A stretch of 64,000 nucleotides of DNA. Origin: JBCBSP01 sp039819095 (GTDB lineage: Bacteria; Pseudomonadota; Alphaproteobacteria; Caulobacterales; Maricaulaceae). Shown in pieces: positions 34,321-43,595 of the stretch. Made by a program: the position numbers and the translations under genes. How positions within the stretch are numbered: position 1 is the first letter of the stretch; the number at the start of each line of letters is the position of its first letter. The notes under the pieces are model-generated. The model was not told the origin of the DNA. It did not search any database and worked only from the letters and a program-made list of their open reading frames with translations. Location: positions 1 to 64,000 of the forward strand of contig JBCBSP010000011.1 in NCBI GenBank assembly GCA_039819095.1. The letters are read 5' to 3'.

Positions 34321-35970
34321 GTGAACGCGTTATTGGAACAAATGGCCAGATTCGGCCCGGCGCGGCTGATCGCGATTTTCGGCCTCACGGCCGGCGTGGC
34401 GGCGGCGCTTATGATCTTCACCATGAGCATGAACGGCTCAGGCGAAGCGCTGCTGTATTCAGGCCTGGAGCCGGATGACGCGGCCACGGTCGTGGAGCGT
34501 CTTGATCAGGCCGGCGTGCGCTACTCGCTGCGCGAAGGCGGCACGGCGATCTTTGTTGACGCCGGTTCGGTTGACGAGGCGCGCATGCGCGTCGCGTCTG
34601 CGGGTCCACTGGGCTACGGCTCGGTCGGGTACGAAATTTTTGATCAGACCGATGCGCTGGGCACGACGAGCTATGTTCAGAGCGTCAACGCCCGGCGCGC
34701 TCTTGAGGGCGAGCTCGCCCGCTCGATCAACTCGCTGTCTTCGGTCAGCGGCGCACGGGTTCATCTTGTGCTGCCGGAACGCCGCGCCTTCTCGCGCGAT
34801 GTCGAAGACCCGTCCGCCTCTGTGATTTTGAACGCGCGCCGCGAGCTGGACGCCGGTCAGGTCGCGACGATCCGCAATCTCATCGCCACCGCCGTACCCG
34901 GTCTTGAGCCCGGGCGGATCACCATCGCCGATCAGGCCGGTCGCCTGCTCGCGAGCCCCAATGGCGAAGGCGCCGCGACCGCCGCCGCGCTGGAGGATCG
35001 CCGCTCAGGCTTTGAGGCGGGGCTGCGTTCCAAGATCGTCGATGTACTGGAAGGCGTTGTCGGTCCGGGCCGCTCACGCGTCGTGGTCACCGCAGAATTG
35101 TCGCGCGAAAGCATGACCGAAAGCAGCGAACAGTTCGACCCGGACGGCCAGGTGCTTCGTTCAACCGAAACCAGCGAAGAGCGCTCCAGCGATCAGGATG
35201 GCTCGAGCAATGCTCTGGTCTCCGCGTCGGAAAACCTGCCCGCAGACGAAACGCAGGGCGCAGATGGGCGCACTTCAACGTCATCGTCGGACCGCACGAG
35301 CGAGATCCGCAATTTCGAGATTTCCACCACCAACACCACGCGCGTTCTGGAAGCCGGCGGGGTTGAGCGTCTTTCCGTTGCGGTCGCGGTCGATGGGGTG
35401 GCCGGGTTCGCTGAAGACGGCTCCATGACCTGGGAGCCCCGCTCGGAAGAGGAGATGCAGCAGATCCGCGAGCTGGTCGCCGCCGCAATGGGCTTCACGC
35501 AGGCGCGCGGCGATACGCTGGAAGTGCGCAATCTGCGCTTTGATCGGCCCGATCTGACGCTGGGCACGCCGGCGCCGGAAGGCTTCTCGCTGGGTCAGCT
35601 GGACTATATGCGCATCGCGGAAATCGCGGTTCTGTTCATCACCGCCCTCCTGATCGTCTTCCTGGTCGCGCGCCCGCTGGTGAAGGGCGTCAGCACAGGC
35701 CCGGCCCCGGCCGGAGCGATCGCCGGGGCGGGCGCAACCGGCGTGAACCCGGCAATCGCCGCAGCCTCGAACGCATCACAGGCCCTTCTGCCGGAAGACG
35801 GATCGGCCGGCGCCCTGCCCGCACCGGCTGGAGAAGACGACGACAATATCGATATCGCGCAGATCGACGGACAGGTGAAAAAGTCTTCGGTTCGAAAGGT
35901 CTCCACCCTTGTGGAGGGGCACCCGGAGGAAAGCCTGGCGATCCTGCGCACCTGGATGCACGAGACCTAG
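34321..35970 (+). CDS. fliF: Flagellar MS-ring protein FliF
   Basis: FliF forms the membrane-supramembrane ring of the basal body. The 549 residues carry a membrane segment near the N-terminus (about 17-38) and a second one near residue 430-450 (IAVLFITALLIVFLVARPL). The conserved periplasmic ring-building region includes GYEIFDQTDALGTTSYVQSVNARRALEGELA, and the C-terminal tail that binds FliG ends in ESLAILRTWMHET. The start is a GTG at 34321. fliG starts 3 bp after its stop, so fliF heads a long operon reaching at least flhA. Confidence 0.95.
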   Translation: MNALLEQMARFGPARLIAIFGLTAGVAAALMIFTMSMNGSGEALLYSGLEPDDAATVVERLDQAGVRYSLREGGTAIFVDAGSVDEARMRVASAGPLGYGSVGYEIFDQTDALGTTSYVQSVNARRALEGELARSINSLSSVSGARVHLVLPERRAFSRDVEDPSASVILNARRELDAGQVATIRNLIATAVPGLEPGRITIADQAGRLLASPNGEGAATAAALEDRRSGFEAGLRSKIVDVLEGVVGPGRSRVVVTAELSRESMTESSEQFDPDGQVLRSTETSEERSSDQDGSSNALVSASENLPADETQGADGRTSTSSSDRTSEIRNFEISTTNTTRVLEAGGVERLSVAVAVDGVAGFAEDGSMTWEPRSEEEMQQIRELVAAAMGFTQARGDTLEVRNLRFDRPDLTLGTPAPEGFSLGQLDYMRIAEIAVLFITALLIVFLVARPLVKGVSTGPAPAGAIAGAGATGVNPAIAAASNASQALLPEDGSAGALPAPAGEDDDNIDIAQIDGQVKKSSVRKVSTLVEGHPEESLAILRTWMHET

Positions 35971-35973
35971 ACC

Positions 35974-37008
35974 ATGGCTCGAATGGCGACCGGCAAACGC
36001 AATATCGAAGACGTCTCCAAGCTGGACGGGCCGGAGAAGGCCGCCGTCATCCTGATGGCGCTCGGCGAGGAGCAGGCGCAGCTCTGGGAGATGATGGATG
36101 ATGACGAAATCCGCGTCGTCTCCCAGGCCATGGCCAATCTGGGCAATGTCGCCTCCAAGGTCGTTGAGGGCCTGATCGTCGATTTTGTCGGCGGCATGTC
36201 ATCAACCGGATCCATTCGCGGTTCGATCGATAATACCCAGCGCCTCCTGTCCGCCTTCCTGCCCAATGAACGCGTCGAGCAGATCATGGAGGAGCTGCGC
36301 GGTCCGGCCGGTCGGACCATGTGGGACAAGCTGGCCAATGTGAATGAGGTCGTCCTCGCCAACTATCTGAAGAATGAATATCCGCAGACCGTCGCGGTGG
36401 TGCTGTCCAAGGTGCGCACCGAGCACGCCTCGCGCGTGCTGGCCGCCCTGCCGGAGGACTTCGCCCTGGAGGTCGTCACCCGGATGCTGCGCATGGAGCC
36501 TGTCCAGCGCGAGATCGTCGACAAGATCGAGGAGACGCTGCGCACAGAGTTCATGTCCAACCTGGCGCGCACCTCCAAGCAGGACAGTCACGAGCTGATG
36601 GCGGACATCTTCAACAATTTCGACCGGCAGACCGAAAACCGTTTCCTGGCCGCGCTGGAAGAGCGCAATCGCGACAGTGCGGAGAAGATCCGCTCGCTGA
36701 TGTTCGTGTTCGAAGACCTCGCCAAGCTTGATCCGCAAGGGGTGCAGACACTGCTGCGCGCGGTCGACAAGGATCAGCTAGGCCTGGCGCTGAAAGGCGC
36801 ATCGGACAGCCTGCGCGACCTGTTCTTCTCCAACATGTCCGAACGCGCGGCGAAAATCATGCGCGAGGACATGGCCTCGATGGGGCCGGTTCGCCTGAAG
36901 GATGTCGATAAGGCCCAGCAAACCATGGTCAACATGGCCAAGGATCTCGCCGCCAAGGGTGAAATTCTCATCGCCGACGGCGGCGGTGAAGACGAGCTGA
37001 TCTACTAG
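35974..37008 (+). CDS. fliG: Flagellar motor switch protein FliG
   Basis: FliG sits on the cytoplasmic face of the MS ring and interacts with the stator to make torque. The 344-residue protein has the N-terminal FliF-binding domain (KLDGPEKAAVILMALGEEQAQ), the middle domain with EYPQTVAVVLSKV, and the C-terminal torque domain with the charged helix including LFFSNMSERAAKIMREDM, as in the family. It overlaps functionally with fliN downstream. The start is 3 bp after the fliF stop; the fliH-type gene follows with an AGGAGG site. Confidence 0.95.
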   Translation: MARMATGKRNIEDVSKLDGPEKAAVILMALGEEQAQLWEMMDDDEIRVVSQAMANLGNVASKVVEGLIVDFVGGMSSTGSIRGSIDNTQRLLSAFLPNERVEQIMEELRGPAGRTMWDKLANVNEVVLANYLKNEYPQTVAVVLSKVRTEHASRVLAALPEDFALEVVTRMLRMEPVQREIVDKIEETLRTEFMSNLARTSKQDSHELMADIFNNFDRQTENRFLAALEERNRDSAEKIRSLMFVFEDLAKLDPQGVQTLLRAVDKDQLGLALKGASDSLRDLFFSNMSERAAKIMREDMASMGPVRLKDVDKAQQTMVNMAKDLAAKGEILIADGGGEDELIY

Positions 37009-37017
37009 GAGGCGGTG

Positions 37018-37677
37018 ATGAGCACGACGCACAAACCCTTCCAGTTCAGCCGGGTCTTCGCCGAAGACGGCACGGTGCTGCGCGATGAAACCATCAAACG
37101 CATCCTTACGCGCGAGGAAGCTGATGCGCACGCTGCTGAAGCCGCCGCAACCGCGCGCCATGAAGTCGAGTCTGAAACCAGCCGCGCCGCCGCCGAGGCG
37201 CTCAGCGCATTGGCCGGACGGATGCAGGCGGTCATCGCGCGCATGGATGAAGAAAGCGCCGCGATGCGCGCCGATGCGGCCCGGCTCGCCTGCGCCGCCG
37301 CGCGCGTGATCGCCGGTGAAGCGCTCAAGCAGTATGGGGCGGACACGATCGAGGCCTGTGCGCTCGAAGCGCTGCACGACCTCCGCGCTGAACCGCGCCT
37401 GGCCGTGCGCGTCGCGCCGGAGCTGGTGGAGAATATCGCCGATCGGTTGCAGCACGAGGCTGAACGGCTCGGCTTTGAGGGCGCGGTGATCGTGCGCGGA
37501 GACGAGGAAGTCGTCTCCGGCGATGTGGTTCTGGAATGGCGCGCCGGCGCGATCGAGCGCAGCGCTGCAGAGATCGAAGCGCGCATCGCCGAAACCGTCG
37601 AAAAATGGCTCGCGCGTCCATCGGAGGACGCCGAGAGCCCGGACATCTCCGCTCAGACCACAGCCGGAGCTGCGTAA
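37018..37677 (+). CDS. fliH: Flagellar assembly protein FliH-like (FlbE)
   Basis: A 219-residue helical protein in the place of flbE, the Caulobacter FliH equivalent. FliH binds the export ATPase FliI and regulates it. Residues about 30-90 are a charged Ala-rich coiled coil and residues 90-200 form a V/A-ATPase-E-subunit-like domain, matching the FliH plan. The ATG at 37018 has AGGAGG just upstream, overlapping the fliG stop; an adjacent GTG at 37015 is possible. Sequence similarity is weak by eye, and gene order carries the assignment. Confidence 0.78.
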   Translation: MSTTHKPFQFSRVFAEDGTVLRDETIKRILTREEADAHAAEAAATARHEVESETSRAAAEALSALAGRMQAVIARMDEESAAMRADAARLACAAARVIAGEALKQYGADTIEACALEALHDLRAEPRLAVRVAPELVENIADRLQHEAERLGFEGAVIVRGDEEVVSGDVVLEWRAGAIERSAAEIEARIAETVEKWLARPSEDAESPDISAQTTAGAA

Positions 37678-37701
37678 GAGCGATGAAGAAGGAAGACACC
37701 T

Positions 37702-38064
37702 ATGGCCGACGATAGCGATCTCGATCTGCCCGATCTCAGCAATGAGGTCGCCGCCCCGGCCGCCGATCCGGGTGGCGCAAGCGGCCAGTCACTCGTGGAT
37801 GAAGAAATCCGCAGCGCGGTCGATCTGGCGCCCATTTTTGATGTGCCGGTCAACATTTCCGCCGTGCTCGGCAAGGCCAGCATCGATGTGAACTCGCTCC
37901 TGAAACTGACCTCCGGCTCGGTTCTGGAGCTGGACCGCAAGGTCGGCGAGGCGATCGATATTTACGTGAACAACCGCCTGGTGGCGCGCGGCGAAGTGGT
38001 GGTCGTTGAAGACCGCCTCGGCGTGACCATGACTGAAATCATCAAGGACGGGGACGCCGCTTGA
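37702..38064 (+). CDS. fliN: Flagellar motor switch protein FliN
   Basis: FliN forms the lower C-ring with FliM and takes part in CheY-dependent switching and export. The 120-residue protein has an acidic, Pro-rich head (about 1-40) and the conserved SpoA domain (about 45-115) with the signature LDRKVGEAIDIYVNNRLVARGEVVVV and RLGVTMTEII. It starts 24 bp after the fliH stop with a ribosome binding site (GAAGGAAGAC). Operon member of fliF-fliG-fliH-fliN-flbD. Confidence 0.93.
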   Translation: MADDSDLDLPDLSNEVAAPAADPGGASGQSLVDEEIRSAVDLAPIFDVPVNISAVLGKASIDVNSLLKLTSGSVLELDRKVGEAIDIYVNNRLVARGEVVVVEDRLGVTMTEIIKDGDAA

Positions 38065-38095
38065 GCGTCCGCGCCGTACCTGAGGAGAAGCGCCC

Positions 38096-39451
38096 ATGCG
38101 CGTTCTAATCGTAGGCGAACTGGGCGGACAATTGTCCGCCGCGACACAAATCGCGATGGAGCGCGGGGCCAAGGTCGCGCACGTCGACACCATCGCCCAG
38201 GCGACCGGATATCTGCGCGCCGGCAAGGGCGCGGACCTGCTCATGGTGGACTGTCAGCTCGATATCAGCGCGCTGATCACCGCCAACGAGGCCGAACGCA
38301 TCACCGTTCCGGTGGTCGCGTGCGGGGTGGATGTGCGACCCGACACCGCCGCCGGAGCGATCCGGGCCGGGGCGAAGGAATTCATCCCGCTGCCGCCGGA
38401 CGCAGAGCTGATCGCAGCCGTGCTCGCCGCCGTCGCCGACGATGAGCGCCCGATGGTCGCGCGCGATCCGTCCATGCTCAAAGTGGTCGAACTGGCCGAC
38501 CGGATCGCGAAATCCGACGCCAGCGTTCTGATCACTGGTGAAAGCGGAGCCGGCAAGGAAGTCATGGCGCGCTATGTCCACCAGCAATCGCGCCGGGCGG
38601 CCAGAACCTTCGTATCGGTGAACTGCGCGGCCATCCCGGAGAACCTTCTGGAATCAGAGCTGTTCGGTCACGAGAAGGGCGCCTTCACCGGCGCGGTGGC
38701 GCGCCGGGTCGGCAAGTTCGAGGAAGCCGATGGCGGCACGCTCCTGCTTGACGAAATCTCCGAAATGGACGCGCGGCTGCAGGCCAAACTCCTGCGCGCG
38801 CTTCAGGAACGCGAGATCGATCGGGTGGGCGGCTCCAAGCCGGTCAAGGTCGATATCCGCGTCATCGCCACCTCCAACCGCGATCTGCGCAAGGCGGTGC
38901 GCGACGGTGATTTCCGTGAAGACCTGCTCTTCCGTCTCAACGTGGTGAATCTGGCGTTGCCGCCGCTGCGCGAACGCCCGATCGATGCGCTGGCGCTGGC
39001 TGAGCACTTCGTGCGCAAATACGCCGACGCCAACGCGATCGAAGCCCGCCCCCTGTCTGAAGCGGCCAAAACCCAGATTACCGCGCGCGACTGGCCGGGC
39101 AATGTGCGCGAGCTTGAAAACGCCATGCACCGCGCGGTGCTGTTGGCTTCGGGGCCGGAGATCGGCGCGGACGCGATCCGCATGCCGGATGGTTCAGCCT
39201 TCACCGGGTCCGGCGGCGTCGCCCGTCAGGCCGCTGAGGCCGCTCAGGTCGCCACCAAGCTGGTCGGCAAGACCGTGGCCGAAGTGGAGCAGGATCTCAT
39301 CCTGGACACGCTCGATCATTGCCTGGGCAACCGGACCCATGCGGCGAATATTCTCGGCATCTCGATCCGGACCCTGCGCAACAAGCTGAAGCTCTACACC
39401 GATCACGGCATTCACGTGCCCAGCCCGGGTGAAACCCGCGCAGCCGGATGA
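38096..39451 (+). CDS. flbD: Flagellar sigma-54-dependent regulator FlbD
   Basis: FlbD activates late flagellar genes with RNA polymerase sigma-54 and represses fliF in Caulobacter. The 451 residues comprise an N-terminal receiver-like domain (1-115), an AAA+ domain with Walker A GESGAGKE and the sigma-54 contact GAFTGA, Walker B GGTLLLDEIS, and a C-terminal Fis-type helix-turn-helix (NRTHAANILGISIRTLRNKL). The receiver is degenerate: the acidic pair is missing and the conserved Lys is replaced by Leu (FIPLPPD), though Asp in MVDCQ remains. Such loss is known for FlbD, which is controlled by FliX, not by phosphorylation. No fliX is seen here. Confidence 0.94.
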   Translation: MRVLIVGELGGQLSAATQIAMERGAKVAHVDTIAQATGYLRAGKGADLLMVDCQLDISALITANEAERITVPVVACGVDVRPDTAAGAIRAGAKEFIPLPPDAELIAAVLAAVADDERPMVARDPSMLKVVELADRIAKSDASVLITGESGAGKEVMARYVHQQSRRAARTFVSVNCAAIPENLLESELFGHEKGAFTGAVARRVGKFEEADGGTLLLDEISEMDARLQAKLLRALQEREIDRVGGSKPVKVDIRVIATSNRDLRKAVRDGDFREDLLFRLNVVNLALPPLRERPIDALALAEHFVRKYADANAIEARPLSEAAKTQITARDWPGNVRELENAMHRAVLLASGPEIGADAIRMPDGSAFTGSGGVARQAAEAAQVATKLVGKTVAEVEQDLILDTLDHCLGNRTHAANILGISIRTLRNKLKLYTDHGIHVPSPGETRAAG

Positions 39452-39474
39452 CCGACTCCGAGCAAATTGCTCAC

Positions 39475-39526
39475 TGTCTTCTCCCGTTCACGGGGGAGGC
39501 GCCAGCGAAGCTGACGGACGGGCTAT
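39475..39526. repeat. Dispersed-type palindromic element between flbD and flhA
   Basis: The stretch TCTTCTCCCGTTCACGGGGGAGGCGCC followed by AGCGAAGCTGACGGACGG has the form of a widespread proteobacterial intergenic palindrome whose translation reads SSPVHGGGASEADG. The arms CTCCC/GGGAG can pair. It lies in the short gap inside the flagellar operon. Recurrence elsewhere is inferred. Confidence 0.45.
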
Positions 39527-39529
39527 TGA

Positions 39530-41656
39530 ATGGCTGATACGCCCGCATCCGCAGCGCAAGGCGGCCTTGCCGGCGCGCTGGGCGGCTGGCGCAACTGGCC
39601 GCGCCTCCTGGCGCGCGGCGATATCGCCATGGCGGTTGGCGTTCTCGCCATCCTTGTGATGCTGCTGCTTCCGATGCCGCGCGCGCTGCTGGATTTCGCG
39701 CTGGCGGTCTCGATCTGTTTTTCAGTGCTGGTCCTGATGACGGCGCTCTTCATCAAGAGCCCGCTGGAATTCACCGCTTTTCCCGCCGTCCTGCTGGTTG
39801 CGACCATGCTCAGGCTGGGCCTGAACGTGGCTTCGACGCGCCTGATCCTGTCGGAGGGCGATAGCGGCACCGATGCGGCCGGCGACATTATCGAAGCCTT
39901 CGGCGCCTTCGTGATGCAGGGCAATTTCGTCATCGGGATGATCGTCTTCGTCATCCTGGTGATCGTGAACTTCGTGGTCATCACCAAAGGTTCAGGCCGC
40001 ATCGCCGAGGTGGCGGCGCGCTTCACCCTTGACGCCATGCCCGGCAAGCAGATGGCGATCGACGCCGATTTGTCGGCCGGACTGATCACCGAGGACGAGG
40101 CGCGCACACGGCGCAAGAAGCTTGAAGATGAGTCCAACTTCTTCGGGGCCATGGACGGCGCCTCGAAATTCGTACGCGGCGATGCGGTCGCCGGCATTCT
40201 GATCACCGCCATCAATCTGATCGGCGGGATGATTATCGGCGTGGCCCAGTCCGGCATGGCGTTCGGCGACGCGGCGGCGACCTATTCCACCCTGACGATT
40301 GGCGACGGGCTGGTCTCTCAGATCCCAGCCCTGATCATCTCGCTGGCCGCCGGTCTTCTGGTGTCCAAGGCCGGGGTTGAAGGCGAGGCCGACAAAGCGG
40401 TGTTCGGCCAGCTTGCCGCCAACCCGACCGGGCTTGGCATGATGGGCGCGACCGCGCTCGCGGTCGGGCTTCTGCCCGGCATGCCGCTTCTGCCGTTCGC
40501 CGCTTTGGCCGCCGGCGCCGGATCTGTCGCCTATTTCACCGCCAAGCGCGGCAGACAGGTCGAGGCCGAGCGCGTGGCGGTGGAGGCGGGCGAAATCGCC
40601 GCCGCCGAGGCGCCGCCATCGGAAGAACCGATCGAGCAGACCCTGCATATCGACGAGCTGAAGATCGAGCTCGGCTATGCGCTCCTGCCGCTGATCAACG
40701 ATGTGGAAGGCCGTCGGCTGACCGACCAGATCAAGGCGCTGCGGCGCAATCTCGCTCAGGACACCGGCTTTGTAACGCCATCGGTTCGCATCATCGACAA
40801 TATGCAGCTGTCCGGCGACGACTATGTGATCCGTATCAAGGAGTTGGAGGCCGGCGAAGGCCAGCTGAAAATGGGCCAGCTGCTGGCCATGGACCCGCAG
40901 GGCGGTCAGGTGGAGCTGGCCGGCGCGCATGTGAAGGAGCCCGCCTTCGGCCTGCCGGCCACCTGGATCGACGAGGCTCTGCGCGAGGAAGCCACCTTCC
41001 GCGGCTACACCCTGGTGGACCCGTCTGCGGTGCTGGTCACCCATCTGACGGAATTGCTGCGCGAGCACATGCCCGATCTGCTCACCTTCGCGGCGGTCGA
41101 GCAATTGCTGGACGGGCTGTCGAAGGAGCACAAGAAGCTGCTCGACGACATCACGCCGAGCCAGATCAGCCGGGCCGGCATCCAGCGTGTCCTGCAATCG
41201 CTGCTGCGCGAGCGGGTCTCCATTCGCGACCTGCCCGCCATTTTAGAAGGCGTCGCAGAAGCCAGCGCCCACACCCAGAGCCTTGATGCGGTGGTGGAGC
41301 ATGTCCGCACCCGGCTGGCTCGCCAGATCTGCTACGCCCACAAAGGTCCGGACGGCGCTCTGGCGGTCATCACTCTGTCGCCGCAATGGGAGCAGGCCTT
41401 CGCCGAAGCCATGGCCGGCGAAGGCGAGCGTCGTCAGCTCGCGCTCGCCCCGTCCCAGCTTCGCGACTTTGTCGCTGAAACCCGCGCCGCCTTTGATCAA
41501 GCCGGCGCGATGGGCGATGTGCCGGCGCTTCTCACCAGCCCGGGAATCCGCCCATATGTGAGGTCGTTGACCGAGCGTTTCCGCCCGCAGACCATCGTGA
41601 TGAGCCAGAACGAGATTCATCCCTCTGCGAAGCTGAAGAATGTCGGTCAGGTGTGA
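39530..41656 (+). CDS. flhA: Flagellar export apparatus protein FlhA
   Basis: FlhA is the large export-gate subunit in the inner membrane. The 708 residues have about eight N-terminal membrane segments (30-340), the FHIPEP-type loop (FVKGDAIAG-like FVRGDAVAG) and a cytoplasmic C-terminal domain that docks chaperones and FliI. The stretch FPAVLLVATMLRLGLNVASTRLIL early on is highly conserved in FlhA. The ATG follows the flbD stop by 78 bp with an intergenic palindrome between. It continues the fliF operon. Confidence 0.95.
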   Translation: MADTPASAAQGGLAGALGGWRNWPRLLARGDIAMAVGVLAILVMLLLPMPRALLDFALAVSICFSVLVLMTALFIKSPLEFTAFPAVLLVATMLRLGLNVASTRLILSEGDSGTDAAGDIIEAFGAFVMQGNFVIGMIVFVILVIVNFVVITKGSGRIAEVAARFTLDAMPGKQMAIDADLSAGLITEDEARTRRKKLEDESNFFGAMDGASKFVRGDAVAGILITAINLIGGMIIGVAQSGMAFGDAAATYSTLTIGDGLVSQIPALIISLAAGLLVSKAGVEGEADKAVFGQLAANPTGLGMMGATALAVGLLPGMPLLPFAALAAGAGSVAYFTAKRGRQVEAERVAVEAGEIAAAEAPPSEEPIEQTLHIDELKIELGYALLPLINDVEGRRLTDQIKALRRNLAQDTGFVTPSVRIIDNMQLSGDDYVIRIKELEAGEGQLKMGQLLAMDPQGGQVELAGAHVKEPAFGLPATWIDEALREEATFRGYTLVDPSAVLVTHLTELLREHMPDLLTFAAVEQLLDGLSKEHKKLLDDITPSQISRAGIQRVLQSLLRERVSIRDLPAILEGVAEASAHTQSLDAVVEHVRTRLARQICYAHKGPDGALAVITLSPQWEQAFAEAMAGEGERRQLALAPSQLRDFVAETRAAFDQAGAMGDVPALLTSPGIRPYVRSLTERFRPQTIVMSQNEIHPSAKLKNVGQV

Positions 41657-41689
41657 GACAGGATCGAGTGAAGGAAAGGGTCTGAAGCG

Positions 41690-42685
41690 ATGCGACTGAG
41701 AACCTTCACAGGACCCAGCCTGACCGAAGCGATGAACCAGGTCCGCCGCGAGATGGGCGCCGATGCGGTCATTATCGCCACCAATGATGCGCCGGGCGGC
41801 GGGGTTCAGGTGCGCGCCGCCGCAGAACGCGCCGCGCCGCCGCCTGAGGAAAAGCCCGAGGTGACGGTCGAACGGCGCGAACGCACCCGAAAAACCGAAC
41901 GCGGCGACGGCGCGCAGGGGCTGACGCGAATCGCGCGCGCCCTGTCCTGGCACCGGGTCACGGAGGGCGCGGCCGAGGCGCTGATGCATTCCGCCTGCGA
42001 GATGGAGGACGGCGAGGCCACCGCCACGCTCGCGCGCGCGCTCGACGCGCGTTACTCGGTCCATCCGATCGAGCATGTGCCGCAACGCCCGCTCCTGTTT
42101 GCCGGACCGCCAGGCTCCGGCAAAAGCTCAGCGCTCGCGAAAACCGCTGCGCGCATGGTGTCCGCCGGGGTCCGCCCGATCATCCTGGCCGCCGATGACG
42201 GCGCTGGCGCGCGCGAACAGCTGAACGCCTATGCCGGGGCGATGGGTGATCTCACAGTGGAGCCGGTCGGCGGGCTGCGCGAGCTGGACGCCGTGCTTAA
42301 CCGGCTGACCAGCCCGGCGCCGATCCTGATCGATAGTGCGGCCATCAACCCGTTCGACCTTGATGCGCTGGAGCGCCTGTCCGACTTCGCCAGCGCCGCC
42401 GATAGCGAAATCATCGCCGTGCTGGAAGCCGGCATCGCACCGGAAGACGCCGAAGACGCCTGCGCCATCCTCGCCGCCGCCGGCGCCGGGCGCGCCATCA
42501 TCACCAAGCTGGACGCCGCCCAGCGGCTCGGCGCCCTGCTGGCGCCCGGCGAGACCGGGCTGAGCTACGCCCACATCTCCGCCTCGCCCTTCATCGGCTC
42601 CGGCCTGGCGCCGGCGACCGCGCTGCGCATTGCGCGCGCTTTGCTCGACGATGTCGCGCTCGGCGGCGCCTTCGATGCGGACTGA
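41690..42685 (+). CDS. flhF: Flagellar SRP-like GTPase FlhF
   Basis: FlhF is an SRP-type GTPase that fixes the site and number of polar flagella. The 331-residue protein has the short N-terminal B domain (MRLRTFTGPSLTEAMNQVRREMG), a variable linker rich in Glu/Arg, and an NG domain with P-loop FAGPPGSGKSSA at about residue 142 and ITKLDA later. The G domain is rather divergent (for example LAADDGAGAREQL), which fits FlhF in alphaproteobacteria. flhG follows after 21 bp. Confidence 0.88.
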   Translation: MRLRTFTGPSLTEAMNQVRREMGADAVIIATNDAPGGGVQVRAAAERAAPPPEEKPEVTVERRERTRKTERGDGAQGLTRIARALSWHRVTEGAAEALMHSACEMEDGEATATLARALDARYSVHPIEHVPQRPLLFAGPPGSGKSSALAKTAARMVSAGVRPIILAADDGAGAREQLNAYAGAMGDLTVEPVGGLRELDAVLNRLTSPAPILIDSAAINPFDLDALERLSDFASAADSEIIAVLEAGIAPEDAEDACAILAAAGAGRAIITKLDAAQRLGALLAPGETGLSYAHISASPFIGSGLAPATALRIARALLDDVALGGAFDAD

Positions 42686-42706
42686 TCCACCCAGAGGAGC
42701 CAAGCC

Positions 42707-43564
42707 ATGAGCGCCCTGCCCGCCTCCACCGCCGATCTTGCACAAACCGCCAGGCGTCAGGCCGGTCCGGTCCTGGCCATCGCGTCCGGCAAGGGCGGGG
42801 TCGGCAAGACCGTCGTCGCCATCGGCCTGGCCCGCGCCTTCGCCCGCGCCGGCGAACGTACGCTTCTGGTGGACGCCGATCTGGGCATGGCCAATGTCGA
42901 TGTTCAGATGGGCCTCAATCCACGCGGCGATCTCGGCGATGTGGTGTCCGCGCGCCTGTCCGTCGCCGAAGCCGTCGCCCCGGCGCTTGGCGGATCGGAG
43001 GCGCGCGGCGGGTTTGACGTCATCTCCGGCCGCTCCGGGTCCGGCGCGCTGGCGGGGCTGGAACTGTCCAGCGTCAACCGCCTGGCGGCCGGATTATCGG
43101 CGGCGGCTTTGTCCTACGAGCGCACCCTGCTTGATCTCGCCGCCGGCGCGGACCGGGCGACGGTGCGTCTCGCCGCCGCCGCCGACGATGTGCTGGTGGT
43201 GATCAATGACGAACCGACCTCGCTGACCGACGCCTACGCCTTCATCAAGACGCTGCGTCTGCGCGATGAGGGCGCAGCGCCCTTCATCGCAGTGAACGCC
43301 GCGCCGGATACGGCCTCCGGCAAACAGGCTTACGAAACGCTGGCGAAGACCTGCGAGAGTTTTCTCGGCTTCCGCCCGCCACTCGCCGGGCTGATCGAGC
43401 GTGACAGCCATGTCGGTGAAGCGATCCGGGCCCAGACGCCGGTCTCAGTACGCTCGCCGGCTTCGAAAGCGGCCAAGGGCGTTGACGCCCTCGCCAAGAC
43501 GCTGAGCGAGGGCGTGCCGGTCAGCCAGGCTGACGCAATCGCCTCCGGGGGTAGTACAGTATGA
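42707..43564 (+). CDS. flhG: MinD-like ATPase FlhG
   Basis: FlhG (FleN, YlxH) is a MinD/ParA-type ATPase that counts flagella by stimulating FlhF. The 285-residue protein has the deviant Walker motif SGKGGVGKT (residues about 27-35), LVDADLGMANVDVQMGL and YERTLLDLAAG. There is no apparent MTS helix at the end. Its place right after flhF is characteristic. It is probably the last gene of the flagellar operon with an ATG at 42707 preceded by GAGGAGCCAAGCC. Confidence 0.9.
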   Translation: MSALPASTADLAQTARRQAGPVLAIASGKGGVGKTVVAIGLARAFARAGERTLLVDADLGMANVDVQMGLNPRGDLGDVVSARLSVAEAVAPALGGSEARGGFDVISGRSGSGALAGLELSSVNRLAAGLSAAALSYERTLLDLAAGADRATVRLAAAADDVLVVINDEPTSLTDAYAFIKTLRLRDEGAAPFIAVNAAPDTASGKQAYETLAKTCESFLGFRPPLAGLIERDSHVGEAIRAQTPVSVRSPASKAAKGVDALAKTLSEGVPVSQADAIASGGSTV

Positions 43565-43595
43565 AGCGGTCCGCAATCACCGCCGTGAGGCGGAC

